Below, one piece after another: positions 35,287 to 44,326 of a stretch of DNA of 50,362 nt. The DNA lies in the NCBI RefSeq assembly GCF_001561915.1, contig NZ_LSKU01000002.1:1-50362 (forward strand), written 5' to 3'. The notes under the pieces are model-generated. The model ran no database searches. It was not told the DNA's origin and was given only the letters and a program-made list of their open reading frames with translations. The position numbers and the translations under genes were made by a program. Source of the stretch: Tepidibacillus decaturensis (GTDB taxonomy: Bacteria > Bacillota > Bacilli > Tepidibacillales > Tepidibacillaceae). Numbering within the stretch: the stretch's first letter is position 1; each line of letters starts with the position of its first letter.

Positions 35287-36477
35287 TTGATTGTGAATAT
35301 AGGATTGGCTATGGTTGTTTATTCGCCTTATTTAGCCTTTTTACCAATGATCTATCTCCTCTATTATTTAATACGCAAGGGGAAGTTGTCACTTAAAAAT
35401 CCATGGAATATCGGAATAGCCCTTTTATTCTTTTGGTCATTCATTGTTGGGATCATCAATGAGAATGAAATGTCTACTCTAGCATCTCTTGTCATTTTAG
35501 GACTATTATTAGTAAGTGTCTACTTTCAAGATAAATATCAATCAGTCACTGATGTAGAACGACTATTTTTTTCAATCTTTTTGTTTTCTATTGGGTCTGC
35601 TTTGATGGGAATTTTGGAACATTTTAATATCATTACCTATTCCCCAACGTGGTGGAAATACTTACTTGGTACTCGTTCTATTGACGATATTACCGAAAGC
35701 TATAGAATATCTGGGACTTTTAACAATCCAAACTTAGCAGGGACTTGGTATGCGATCATGATCCTTTTTGGGGTTTATTTCTTTAAAAAGTCAGAGGGGA
35801 TACATAAAGTTTGGTTTGCAGTTGGTACAGCGTTATTTGTCACTGTTTTAATGATGACAGGTTCAAGAGGAGCTGTAATTGGACTTTTCTTTGGCTTTGT
35901 TATTTATAGTTATTTTTCTGGTCATAAGAAAAAGATGCTTTTCTTAATGTTCACTTTATTATCAGGTATTACCTTGATGCTTAATTTTCCAGAGTGGTTC
36001 CCACGAGGGGAAATCCTATTTTCCTCTATTCGTGATCGACAAGCAATTTGGGAAAATGCATTATATATGTTTATGATGAAGCCAGTGACAGGGTGGGGTT
36101 TACTGGGAATTTATTATGCGGATAGTTCAATTTATCATTATTTAAGAGTCTTTCATGCCCATAACACCCTTCTAACTATAGCAACTACGCTTGGTGTTGT
36201 TGGCTTATCGATTTTTCTTTGGATGGAATGGTCATTATTACAAGAAATTCGCTTACTTTATCAAAAAAAATGTAGAATTACTCCATTACTAGGAGGAATT
36301 CAGGCGATTGTTTTAGGCCAAGGGTTATTTGATTTTACCATAATGAGTCCACAAGTGGCTCTCCTGTTTGTTGTCAGTTCAACCTTAATTGGGAGCTTAG
36401 CTTATTCTTATATTCCACAAACCATCCCAACCTATCCCCTTACTTTGCGTTATAAAAAGTCTTGGAAAAAAGCATAA
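35287..36477 (+). CDS. O-antigen ligase-like membrane protein
   Basis: 396 residues with about ten or more membrane helices. A Wzy_C/O-antigen-ligase core shows 'GTFNNPNLAGTWYAI', 'TGSRGAVIG' and the outer loop 'VFHAHNTLLTIATTLG'. The start is taken as TTG 35287, six bases after AGGAGGG; the frame is open 63 bp further upstream but lacks a site. Such proteins polymerise or attach glycans at the outer membrane face; in Gram-positives, teichuronic acid or exopolysaccharide (TuaE-like). Acceptor unknown. Confidence 0.8.
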   Translation: MIVNIGLAMVVYSPYLAFLPMIYLLYYLIRKGKLSLKNPWNIGIALLFFWSFIVGIINENEMSTLASLVILGLLLVSVYFQDKYQSVTDVERLFFSIFLFSIGSALMGILEHFNIITYSPTWWKYLLGTRSIDDITESYRISGTFNNPNLAGTWYAIMILFGVYFFKKSEGIHKVWFAVGTALFVTVLMMTGSRGAVIGLFFGFVIYSYFSGHKKKMLFLMFTLLSGITLMLNFPEWFPRGEILFSSIRDRQAIWENALYMFMMKPVTGWGLLGIYYADSSIYHYLRVFHAHNTLLTIATTLGVVGLSIFLWMEWSLLQEIRLLYQKKCRITPLLGGIQAIVLGQGLFDFTIMSPQVALLFVVSSTLIGSLAYSYIPQTIPTYPLTLRYKKSWKKA

Positions 36478-36483
36478 TTAGAA

Positions 36484-36513
36484 CAAAAATGCACCCATAT
36501 GATTGGGTGCATT
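36484..36513. terminator. Terminator hairpin between convergent genes
   Basis: AATGCACCC (36488-36496)/GGGTGCATT (36505-36513). The minus strand gives a good T run, so it serves the peptidase gene best. It can also end the ligase gene. Confidence 0.8.
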
Positions 36514-36573
36514 CTAACCTAATTTTTCATTCAAAGAAATTCACGGACAACGGAGTGCGTTAGAATATATAAA
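36511..36573. repeat. Dispersed intergenic repeat, copy 2
   Basis: CACGGACAACGGAGTGCGTTAGAATATATAAAC-type end, matching copy 1 in its core. Its arms ATTCTAAC (36511-36518) and GTTAGAAT (36559-36566) are complementary. Confidence 0.6.
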
Positions 36574-36579
36574 CATCTT

Positions 36580-38367
36580 TTATTGATGCCGTTCAAGGAA
36601 ATCTAAGATCAATCGATTCACTTTGATTTCATTTTCCTTTTTAGAGAATCCATGTCCTTCATCTTCTAAAACTAGATACTCCACTTCTACTCCTTTTTCC
36701 CTCAAGGATGCAACAATTTGATCAGATTCAGCTTTAACGACTCGAGGATCATTTGCACCTTGGATAACAAGCATGGGTTTGGTCATTTGGTTAAGATAGG
36801 TGATCGGGGAATCCTTTGTTAATCGTTCTTTATCAACTTCAGGATCTCCTAACCAACGAGTCATAATTGGTTTCCAATGCTCAGGAACAGAATCAATAAA
36901 GGTAAATAAATTACTTGGCCCAAAGATATCGACTGCCGCTCTGAAATATTCTGGATGACGCCCTGCTAATAGTAAGGTCATATAACCACCATAGCTACCA
37001 CCAACAACAAATAACTTATCTCGTGCTGAGATACCCTGATCAAATAACCACTCAATACCAGCAACGCAATCTAAACGAGGGCCTTCCCCCCAATCGCCTT
37101 CTACTAGCTTTGTAAAGCTTGCTCCATAACCGGTACTTCCTCTAAAGTTGGGGGCAAATATCGTGTAGCCTCGGCCTAATAGGAATTGAAATAATCCTCG
37201 GAAAAATTTACGTTCAGCAGCTTGTGGACCTCCATGTGGCCAAAAGATCGTATATCCATTTGCAACCTCTGGCTTTGCTTTAAATAATAAGGCCTCGATT
37301 TCCAATCCATCAAAGGAAGGATAACGTACAACTTCAGGATCAACCATGTCTGATTCAGGAACACCTAAAACTCGATTGTCAGTAAGAGGATGCCATTCTC
37401 CATTTTCTTCTCTTTTAAAAATATTAAATGGTCTTGTTGCACTACGCCCTAATAGATAAAGGTTGCCGCTATCAGCCACAGTAAACTGCTGGATATTGTC
37501 TACAGGCGTGTTAATCGGCGTTAGAATTTTATTGTCGATCTGATAAGCATAGAATTGGTCTGTAACGCCTTTTTCCGTTACGATGTATAAAGTTCTGGTT
37601 TTTTCATGCCATTTGATTCCGGTAACATCCTCTTTCTTCAACTTCAAAATAGTGGCAAATTCTTTCGTTTCTAGATTAAAGGACGCTACATAAGAAAACT
37701 CTTCTTCAAAATTTGTTACGAAATAAATGGTTGACTCATCGATATAAAGAGCATCTGTTGCTGTATGAACTTTTTCTGGGGATGGAGTTAAACAAAAGAC
37801 TTCATCACCAACTTTTACATATGCAACAACATAAGTGTTTGCATACATTTTGATATAAACATAGCTTTTCTCCTCAGGACTGGTTGTCACTAAATAGGTT
37901 GTTGTTTCATCCCCTTGAAATAATAATTGATCCTCTTTTGTTACTAGGTTGTAAAGCCGAGCATCAAGGAAGTTGGGGTTTTCCTTGTTTGTCATATAAT
38001 AGAGCCGTTCTCCATCTTTAGATAGTTCAGCAAAGAAATATTTTTCCTTCCTATCACCTGTTAGTATTGGGAAAGGTTTTCCTCCCTCTACAGGTAAGGC
38101 ATAAATTTGATAATTTTCATCGCCATCATGGTCAAAACCCGTAAGGAAAAAGCGATTCTTTGGATCGATTTTAATAAAGCTGCTATTTTGATCATGATAA
38201 GTAAGTGGATATGGATAGGTCTGTGGCAAATCCATTGCCCATAAATTAAATTTCCCATTCATGTTGGTACTAAAGATTAATTTACTTTCATCTTTACTTA
38301 TTGCAAACTGAGAAATGACATAAGTTCGAAAGAATTGTTCTACATCTGGTTTAGGAAATGAAATCAT
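36580..38367 (-). CDS. S9-family prolyl oligopeptidase-like serine peptidase
   Basis: 595 residues. A beta-propeller of about 340 residues is followed by an alpha/beta-hydrolase. The catalytic triad is Ser458 (GGSYGGY), Asp540 (GANDPRV) and His572 (EDEGHGF). Acts in the cytoplasm; no signal peptide. It probably cleaves short peptides at acyl- or prolyl-bonds. Monocistronic. Confidence 0.9.
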   Translation of the reverse strand: MISFPKPDVEQFFRTYVISQFAISKDESKLIFSTNMNGKFNLWAMDLPQTYPYPLTYHDQNSSFIKIDPKNRFFLTGFDHDGDENYQIYALPVEGGKPFPILTGDRKEKYFFAELSKDGERLYYMTNKENPNFLDARLYNLVTKEDQLLFQGDETTTYLVTTSPEEKSYVYIKMYANTYVVAYVKVGDEVFCLTPSPEKVHTATDALYIDESTIYFVTNFEEEFSYVASFNLETKEFATILKLKKEDVTGIKWHEKTRTLYIVTEKGVTDQFYAYQIDNKILTPINTPVDNIQQFTVADSGNLYLLGRSATRPFNIFKREENGEWHPLTDNRVLGVPESDMVDPEVVRYPSFDGLEIEALLFKAKPEVANGYTIFWPHGGPQAAERKFFRGLFQFLLGRGYTIFAPNFRGSTGYGASFTKLVEGDWGEGPRLDCVAGIEWLFDQGISARDKLFVVGGSYGGYMTLLLAGRHPEYFRAAVDIFGPSNLFTFIDSVPEHWKPIMTRWLGDPEVDKERLTKDSPITYLNQMTKPMLVIQGANDPRVVKAESDQIVASLREKGVEVEYLVLEDEGHGFSKKENEIKVNRLILDFLERHQ

Positions 38368-38538
38368 TTATAATCCCCTTTCAGAAATTAGATATTTTTG
38401 TGAAAAACCTTAAACAATATATTCTTCATTAGGGGAATTATTCCTCTATTCGTGGAACATCATAGGATGAATAAATCTAGAGATAAAAGGAAAAATTTAT
38501 CTATGTGACATGAACAACTAAATGAGGAGGATAAAAAA

Positions 38539-38928
38539 GTGAGCGAATATCATTACACAGTTACAACAAATAAGACTGTAGAGCAAACCATTCAGGATTT
38601 AGAAAACGTCTTAAAAGAAGATAAGTTCGGTATCCTATGGAAGTTCGAAATCCATAAAAAATTAGCTGAGAAGGGGTTAAATGCCTCTAAAAATATTACT
38701 GTTCTTGAAGTATGCAACCCTGAAGAGGCACATGGGATGTTAGAAAAAGACCCAATGGCTAGTTATTTTCTCCCTTGTAAAATGGTAGTTACTGAAGAAG
38801 GGGATCACACGAAGGTGGGTTTAGTACGGCCAACCACGTTAATTGGTCTCATGGAGCAAGAAGGATTAAATCAAGTCGCCAAAAATATAGAAGATCGTTT
38901 AATTCACTCGATCGATAAAGCAATTTAA
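38539..38928 (+). CDS. DUF302-domain protein
   Basis: 129 residues. The DUF302 pattern is clear: 'TTNKTVEQTIQDLENVLKEDKFG', 'VCNPEEAHGMLEKDP', 'FLPCKMVVTEEGD'. GTG start at 38539 after GAGGAGGA. Role unknown; the single Cys in 'LPCK' is conserved in many members. Confidence 0.85.
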   Translation: MSEYHYTVTTNKTVEQTIQDLENVLKEDKFGILWKFEIHKKLAEKGLNASKNITVLEVCNPEEAHGMLEKDPMASYFLPCKMVVTEEGDHTKVGLVRPTTLIGLMEQEGLNQVAKNIEDRLIHSIDKAI

Positions 38929-38966
38929 AGATTTTGAAAACAACAACAATTAAAATAGATAAAAAG

Positions 38967-39001
38967 AATGGCGTGTGATGAACAGATTGCACGTCATTTT
39001 T
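38967..39001 (+). terminator. Terminator of the DUF302 gene
   Basis: AATGGCGTG/CACGTCATT (one G-U pair) and a T5 run. Confidence 0.8.
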
Positions 39002-39028
39002 GTTTATCAAGGGATAAACTGCTATAAT
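39000..39028 (+). promoter_or_regulatory. Promoter of the cyclophilin gene
   Basis: TTGTTT (39000-39005), 17-bp spacer, TATAAT (39023-39028). Confidence 0.65.
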
Positions 39029-39062
39029 ATGTTTGTTACTTAGTTTGAAAGGAGACAAAACA

Positions 39063-39602
39063 ATGAATATCAAACAATACGCAAATGCACCAGAGATGCA
39101 AATCGATCCTGATAAGGAATATGTAGCAACCATACATACAAATAAAGGAGATATTAAGATCAAGTTATTTGCAAATGGAGTCCCAAAAACAGTAAATAAT
39201 TTTGTTTTTTTGGCGAAAGATGGTTATTATGATGGGGTAAAATTTCACCGTGTCATTGAAACCTTTATGATTCAAACTGGTGATCCACTTGGTAATGGAA
39301 TGGGAGGTCCGGGGTATTCCTTTGAAGACGAATTACCACCAGTTAAAGCCTATGAGCCAGGAATCGTTGCGATGGCAAATGCCGGCCCTAACACCAATGG
39401 CAGTCAATTCTTTATTTGTAGTGGTCCAGATAGTACCTTTCTTAACCAGCATCCTAACTACACCGTTTTTGGTGAAGTGATTGAAGGAATGGATACGGTA
39501 AATGCCATCGCTAGTGTACCAGTTGGGCCTTCTTTTGGTGGTGAAATGAGTAGCCCTAAAGAAGCGGTATATATGAAAAATGTAAAAATAGAGGAAATGT
39601 AA
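39063..39602 (+). CDS. Peptidyl-prolyl cis-trans isomerase, cyclophilin type
   Basis: 179 residues. Active-site pieces 'FHRVIETFMIQTGDP', 'AMANAGPNTNGSQFFI' and 'LNQHPNYTVFGEV' are intact. It speeds proline isomerisation in folding proteins and has no signal peptide, so it is cytoplasmic. ATG 39063 lies after AAAGGAGA. Confidence 0.95.
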   Translation: MNIKQYANAPEMQIDPDKEYVATIHTNKGDIKIKLFANGVPKTVNNFVFLAKDGYYDGVKFHRVIETFMIQTGDPLGNGMGGPGYSFEDELPPVKAYEPGIVAMANAGPNTNGSQFFICSGPDSTFLNQHPNYTVFGEVIEGMDTVNAIASVPVGPSFGGEMSSPKEAVYMKNVKIEEM

Positions 39603-39684
39603 ATAAACTTATAATCTTAACAAAAAGATAAACATCCATTATGCTTATGTAAAAGAGAAAAAAACAACAATCGAGGTGACTGTC

Positions 39685-40047
39685 ATGTCATTGTCAGATG
39701 AATTATTAAATATTGCACCTATTGAATTTTCAGGGATAGAAGATGAGAATCTTAAACAACAGATCATTGAAGCATTGATGGAGGTTAATGACCCTGAAAT
39801 TCATATTGATATTGTAAATCTTGGTTTAGTTTATGGTGTTCATTTGGATGAAGAAAAAAATGTTGTCGTTAGAATGACACTTACAGCAATGGGCTGCCCA
39901 TTAGCGGGTTCTATTTCAATAGATGTCCAAAATGCATTAGCCGGGATTGAAGGAATAAATAAGATCGCTGTAGATATCGTTTGGAATCCTCCTTGGGATA
40001 AAGATCGTATGTCAAAATATGCAAAGATGGCATTAGGTATCAGATAA
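39685..40047 (+). CDS. DUF59/MIP18-type iron-sulfur assembly factor
   Basis: 120 residues. The family signature 'VNDPEIHIDIVNLGLVYGV' and the conserved Cys in 'TAMGCPLAG' are present. Such proteins (PaaD/SufT-like) help insert iron-sulfur clusters. ATG 39685 after GAGGTGA; a GTG at 39676 lies in that site. It stands alone, not with suf genes. Confidence 0.88.
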   Translation: MSLSDELLNIAPIEFSGIEDENLKQQIIEALMEVNDPEIHIDIVNLGLVYGVHLDEEKNVVVRMTLTAMGCPLAGSISIDVQNALAGIEGINKIAVDIVWNPPWDKDRMSKYAKMALGIR

Positions 40048-40087
40048 AATGTGGAATCAATGAAAACCTAGTAGGCCATGGTACTAA

Positions 40088-40116
40088 TTGACAAATCCCT
40101 ATATCCGTGTTATTTT
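40088..40116 (+). promoter_or_regulatory. Promoter of the terC riboswitch transcript
   Basis: TTGACA (40088-40093), 17-bp spacer, TATTTT (40111-40116). Confidence 0.5.
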
Positions 40117-40122
40117 TACTAT

Positions 40123-40218
40123 AAAGGGGAGTAGCTAATAAGCAACAAAGTCGTCAAGACAGGAAATTTTTCCTCGGCTTTGTTCACAACTTCATTTATG
40201 TTGTTAGCAAGACCTTTA
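40123..40218 (+). promoter_or_regulatory. yybP-ykoY manganese riboswitch
   Basis: The conserved 5' part AAAGGGGAGTAGC and 3' part AGCAAGACCTTT bracket internal hairpins (AACAAAGTCGTC...GGCTTTGTT). It precedes terC, its typical target. Mn2+ binding is expected to prevent termination. Confidence 0.95.
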
Positions 40219-40240
40219 TCTAAGAAGATAGAGGTCTTTT
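40209..40240 (+). terminator. Riboswitch terminator
   Basis: AGACCTTTATCT/AGATAGAGGTCT with a T5 tail; the left arm overlaps the aptamer's 3' end, so the two folds compete. Confidence 0.85.
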
Positions 40241-40292
40241 TACATGTTTTTATCTTTTTAGGTAATGATAAAAAGTGGGGGTGTACAGATAG

Positions 40293-40976
40293 ATGGACGT
40301 AACAGGGATACAGTTCTTAAGTAGCTTACTTAGTATTATTATGATTGATATCGTTTTAGGAGGAGACAATGCAATATTAATTGCCTTAGCCACCCGAAAG
40401 TTACCTAAAGGTCAACGAAAAAAAGCTATTTTTTGGGGAGTTATTGGGGCAATCGCCATCCGTGCAGGGTTAACTGCTATAGCAGTTTATATACTAGAAG
40501 TTCCCTTTATTAAATTAATCGGTGGGGTTTTACTTATCTGGATTGCATACAAATTATTGGTTGATGAAGATCAACATGAAGATGTTCAATCAGGAAATAA
40601 TGTTTGGGAAGCAGTAAAAACCATTATTATTGCAGACTTATTGATGGGGATCGATAATGTATTAGCGGTTGCTGGAGCTGCACATGGCCATCCAGTGTTA
40701 GTGGTTCTAGGTTTATTAATTAGTGTTCCTATTATCGTTTGGGGAAGCACTATTATCTTACACTTTATTGAAAAGTATCCTATTATCGTTTTCATTGGGT
40801 CTGCAGTCATTGCTTGGACATCCGGTACAATGATTGTTGAAGATCGGTTGGTTCATGAAAACCTGATTCAAAAGCTTCCATATCTTGAATATATTATTCC
40901 GATTCTGATTATCTCATTCGTTATTGGAATGGGATATTGGAAAAGAAAAAAGGATGAATCCTACAATCGTGTATAA
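40293..40976 (+). CDS. TerC-family membrane protein (YkoY/MeeY type)
   Basis: 227 residues, about seven helices. The TerC hallmark acidic motifs 'DIVLGGDNAI' and 'LMGIDNVLAV' are present. Members in Bacillus aid Mn2+ export or metal loading of exported proteins. The Mn riboswitch upstream fits this role. ATG follows GGGGGTGT. Confidence 0.9.
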   Translation: MDVTGIQFLSSLLSIIMIDIVLGGDNAILIALATRKLPKGQRKKAIFWGVIGAIAIRAGLTAIAVYILEVPFIKLIGGVLLIWIAYKLLVDEDQHEDVQSGNNVWEAVKTIIIADLLMGIDNVLAVAGAAHGHPVLVVLGLLISVPIIVWGSTIILHFIEKYPIIVFIGSAVIAWTSGTMIVEDRLVHENLIQKLPYLEYIIPILIISFVIGMGYWKRKKDESYNRV

Positions 40977-40988
40977 ATGATGATCGTT

Positions 40989-41021
40989 AAGACTGTTTAT
41001 TTGATAAACGGTCTTTTTTTC
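40989..41021 (+). terminator. Terminator of the terC gene
   Basis: AAGACTGTTTAT/ATAAACGGTCTT and a T7 run. Confidence 0.9.
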
Positions 41022-41076
41022 TTTATTTCACTCAGGTATGATATGGAAAAAGACAAAAGGTAAAAGGTGATAAGGG

Positions 41077-41448
41077 ATGATCATTGGCATCGGAATTGAC
41101 TTGGTTGAAATACCTAGAATCAAAGGAATCATTGAAAATAAAGGAAGTCACTTTCTTCAAAAGGTTTTTACCCAAAAAGAATTAGCAGGAGCCCCTTTAA
41201 ATCCACAAAGAAAAATAGAGTATTTAGCAGGAAGATTTGCAGGAAAAGAGGCAGTAGCCAAAGCCTTTGGTACGGGGATTGGAAAACAATTAAATTGGAA
41301 GGATATTGAAATCAGTTCATTAGATTCAGGAAAACCAATCGTAGTGATCAAATCGACGGAAGTAGAGAAAGAAAATCTTACCATACATATCAGTATTTCT
41401 CATACAAAAACAATAGCAATCGCAAAAGTTATTATAGAACAAATATAG
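41077..41448 (+). CDS. acpS: Holo-[acyl-carrier-protein] synthase AcpS
   Basis: 123 residues. 'GIGIDLVEIPRI' (metal-binding Asp) and 'AGRFAGKEAVAKAFGTG' are the AcpS signatures. It transfers phosphopantetheine from CoA to ACP for fatty-acid synthesis. Gene order acpS-nnr-lipoprotein-alr follows Bacillus ydcB-ydcC-dal. Confidence 0.96.
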   Translation: MIIGIGIDLVEIPRIKGIIENKGSHFLQKVFTQKELAGAPLNPQRKIEYLAGRFAGKEAVAKAFGTGIGKQLNWKDIEISSLDSGKPIVVIKSTEVEKENLTIHISISHTKTIAIAKVIIEQI

Positions 41449-41514
41449 ACAGCCTGCATATCTGTCCAAATTCGGACATACATATATAACGCAGTGAAAA
41501 AAGGAGGAGGAAAA

Positions 41515-43089
41515 GTGTTTCTGGTAACTGCAGAAGAAATGCGTGAAATTGACAGGAAGACGATTGAAGAAATTGGTATTCCAAGTATCGTTTTAATGGA
41601 AAACGCCGGAAGTCAAGTAGCGAGAGAAATGATGCAATTTATTTTCAAACCGGCAAAGATTGTGATTCTTTCCGGTCATGGGAATAATGGAGGGGACGGT
41701 TTTGTTACAGCTAGGCATTTGGGGAATCATGGTTATGACGTTCAAACTTGGTTAATTGGCAGTCCTGAAAAATTCACACCTGAAACGACGATTCATTTTA
41801 ATGCACTTATTCAATCTGGATATAAAGTAAACATATTTAGCCAAGACAATGAACTGGAATTAAAGGAAAGTTTGATCAAAGCAGACATCATTGTAGATGC
41901 CTTATTGGGGACAGGTGCAACAGGAGGACTCAGGGAGCCATATAAATCAATCATCCAATTTGTAAATCAGACGAATGCAACGAAAGTGGCCATTGATATT
42001 CCCACGGGAGTGAATAGCAATACAGGAGAAGTGGTTGAACTTGCCTTAATTGCCGATTATACCATTACCTTTGCCTTACCTAAGATTGGGCAATATCTCT
42101 ATCCGGGTACAGAGTATATAGGGAAACTAAAGGTAGTAGATATTTCAATCCCTTCTATTGTGATTAAGGAAGTTGACCCAAGAATCAGCCTTTTATCTCA
42201 GAACGACCTTCGTACACGTTTACCCATCCGCAAAAGAAATAGTCATAAAGGGACTTATGGTCATGCTTTTATCATAGGTGGCTCTAAAAATATGCCAGGT
42301 GCTATTACACTTGCAACAATGGCCGCTTTACGTACTGGTGCTGGGTTAACTACCTCAGCTGTACCAGCTTCAATCCAACCCATGGTGTTCTCTAGAGTCC
42401 CTGAAGCCATTTGTATTGCAATGGATGAAGATTCGACAGGACATTTTGCACTAAATAGTATAGAAGCTCTCCGATTAGAAGAAAAAAATTATACAGCGAT
42501 CGGCATTGGCCCAGGAATTGGCCAATGGGAATTAGGGCTGGAATGGTTTAAAAAACTCCTTTTATCCATCAATCTTCCAATGATCATCGATGCAGATGGA
42601 TTAAACCTCCTATCAAAGGAGATAGGTCTACTCGATCAACGAAAAAGTGAAACGATTCTTACCCCCCATCCAGGAGAGATGGCACGACTTATCAAACGAG
42701 ATGTTGCCTATGTAGAAAAAAATCGAATCAAGGTTGCTAAAGAATTCGCATCTCAATATGGGGTTTATCTGCTGTTGAAAGGGGCGCATTCCCTTATCGC
42801 AACTCCAAATGGAGATTTGTATCTCAATCCAACTGGGGGGCCTGAACTAGCCAAGGGTGGTTCAGGTGATGTTCTAACAGGAATGATAACAGGATTCGTT
42901 GCTCAAAAATTACCGATCCTAGATGCAGTGATGTTAGCCGTCTATCTTCATGGGATTGCTGGAAATCTTGCTAGTAAACCTTCTAATTATAGTACAATCG
43001 CTACAGATGTAATCGACAAAATAGGTTTTGCCATGTCTACTTTGTCAAATCACGTCGATGCGTTACCGACACATTTCCCAGGAAATTGA
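41515..43089 (+). CDS. nnr: Bifunctional NAD(P)HX epimerase/dehydratase
   Basis: 524 residues. The N-terminal YjeF epimerase (about 1-210) shows 'GHGNNGGDGFVTARHL' and 'DALLGTGATG'. The C-terminal ADP-dependent dehydratase (about 220-520) shows 'IDADGLNLL', 'LTPHPGEMARL' and 'AKGGSGDVLTG'. It repairs damaged, hydrated NADH/NADPH. The start is taken as GTG 41515 after GGAGGAGG; GTG 41494 lies before that site. Confidence 0.94.
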   Translation: MFLVTAEEMREIDRKTIEEIGIPSIVLMENAGSQVAREMMQFIFKPAKIVILSGHGNNGGDGFVTARHLGNHGYDVQTWLIGSPEKFTPETTIHFNALIQSGYKVNIFSQDNELELKESLIKADIIVDALLGTGATGGLREPYKSIIQFVNQTNATKVAIDIPTGVNSNTGEVVELALIADYTITFALPKIGQYLYPGTEYIGKLKVVDISIPSIVIKEVDPRISLLSQNDLRTRLPIRKRNSHKGTYGHAFIIGGSKNMPGAITLATMAALRTGAGLTTSAVPASIQPMVFSRVPEAICIAMDEDSTGHFALNSIEALRLEEKNYTAIGIGPGIGQWELGLEWFKKLLLSINLPMIIDADGLNLLSKEIGLLDQRKSETILTPHPGEMARLIKRDVAYVEKNRIKVAKEFASQYGVYLLLKGAHSLIATPNGDLYLNPTGGPELAKGGSGDVLTGMITGFVAQKLPILDAVMLAVYLHGIAGNLASKPSNYSTIATDVIDKIGFAMSTLSNHVDALPTHFPGN

Positions 43090-43131
43090 CAAGTTATTTG
43101 AATTTGTCGAATTAGAGGGGGAATATATAAA

Positions 43132-44151
43132 ATGCGTCGAGCTAAATGGTTATTTGCTTTAGTTATCATTTTGCTTCTCTTCTCATCTGGTTGTGGACAA
43201 AAAAGTGCTGATGATATCGTTGGAGATTTAGAAGACACCTTAGATTCTTTAAATAGCTATAAGGCGATTGGAACAATGAATATAAAAACAGGCGAAACGA
43301 CTCAAGAATACTCGGTAGAGGTTTGGTATAAACAGCCTAATTATTACCGAATTGCACTAAGTAATGCCAATTCTCAAGTAACACAAATCGTTCTAAAAAA
43401 TGATGAAGGTGTCTTTGTCTTAGATCCTTCTTTAAACAAAAGCTTTCGCTTTAAAAGTGATTGGCCAGAATCAAATGGTCAAGTTTACTTATTTCAATCT
43501 CTTGCTAAAAGTGTAATTGAGGATGGAGAGCGTGTTTTTTCTGAAGAAGAAGATCATTATGTTTTCCAAATAAAAGGGAACTATCAAAATCAAACACTAA
43601 GCCAACAAAAGGTTTGGTTTGATAAAGATCTTCGCCCAATTAAAGTTGAAATTTTTGATCCTAATCAGACACAACTTGTGACCATGGAATTTACAAACTT
43701 TGAATTCGATGTTGAATTTGAAGATGATGCGTTTGATATGCAACGTAATTTGACAGGATGGGATCTAAGCTCTATGCCAACATTAGCCAACACAGACAAT
43801 AGTAAGAGTTTTGGTATTATTGAACCAAGTTATATACCTTCTGGGGTAACAAAACAGGCTCCTCAAGTCATCAATCAAGGCGAAGATAGAAAAGTGGTTA
43901 TTAAATATAAAGGTGAATTTAATTACAATCTCACAGAGTCAAGACCAAAAGCAATCAGCGCTTCAGCACCAGATTCTGCAAAAGCAGATATTATCGATCT
44001 TGGATATGGATTAGGTATCCTAACAGACATGGATGAAATAAGAACCCTTTCCTGGACATACGATGGTGTTGAATTTAAATTAACAGGTGATTTGCCTGCA
44101 GAAGAAATGGTTTCTGTTGCACAATCAGTATTTGAGCAATCAGGTAAATAA
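43132..44151 (+). CDS. YdcC/GerS-type sporulation lipoprotein (LolA-like fold)
   Basis: 339 residues. The signal peptide ends in a lipobox SSGC (Cys21). The following domain resembles LolA/YdcC ('YKAIGTMNIKTGETTQEY', 'VWFDKDLRPIKVEIFDPNQ'), and a DUF4367-like C-terminal part is present. The place between nnr and alr matches Bacillus ydcC, a mother-cell gene, so the organism may sporulate. Its function is not established. Confidence 0.82.
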   Translation: MRRAKWLFALVIILLLFSSGCGQKSADDIVGDLEDTLDSLNSYKAIGTMNIKTGETTQEYSVEVWYKQPNYYRIALSNANSQVTQIVLKNDEGVFVLDPSLNKSFRFKSDWPESNGQVYLFQSLAKSVIEDGERVFSEEEDHYVFQIKGNYQNQTLSQQKVWFDKDLRPIKVEIFDPNQTQLVTMEFTNFEFDVEFEDDAFDMQRNLTGWDLSSMPTLANTDNSKSFGIIEPSYIPSGVTKQAPQVINQGEDRKVVIKYKGEFNYNLTESRPKAISASAPDSAKADIIDLGYGLGILTDMDEIRTLSWTYDGVEFKLTGDLPAEEMVSVAQSVFEQSGK

Positions 44152-44175
44152 TCAAAGTTCATAAAAAATATTTTT

Positions 44176-44202
44176 GGGCGGAAGAACCGCCCTTATTTTT
44201 TT
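44176..44202 (+). terminator. Terminator of the lipoprotein gene
   Basis: GGGCGG-AAGAA-CCGCCC followed by TTATTTTTTT. Confidence 0.92.
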
Positions 44203-44260
44203 CCAATTTTCCCATTTAAAAGAGATGCACGGACAACGGAGAACGTTGGAATATACAAAT
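44201..44260. repeat. Dispersed intergenic repeat, copy 3
   Basis: CACGGACAACGGAG followed by AACGTTGGAATATACAAATC, nearly as in copy 1. Its arms TTCCAA (44201-44206) and TTGGAA (44246-44251) are complementary. Confidence 0.6.
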
Positions 44261-44326
44261 CTTAAGAAGACGAATGTTGACAAAAGAGCAAAGAAAAGAC
44301 TAAGATTGGCGATAGAAGTAAATGAG

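Noticed and set aside
44174-44326. N-terminal extension of the small membrane protein through the dispersed repeat
   Set aside because: It begins at the terminator and runs through repeat copy 3, with no ribosome site and no protein-like pattern.
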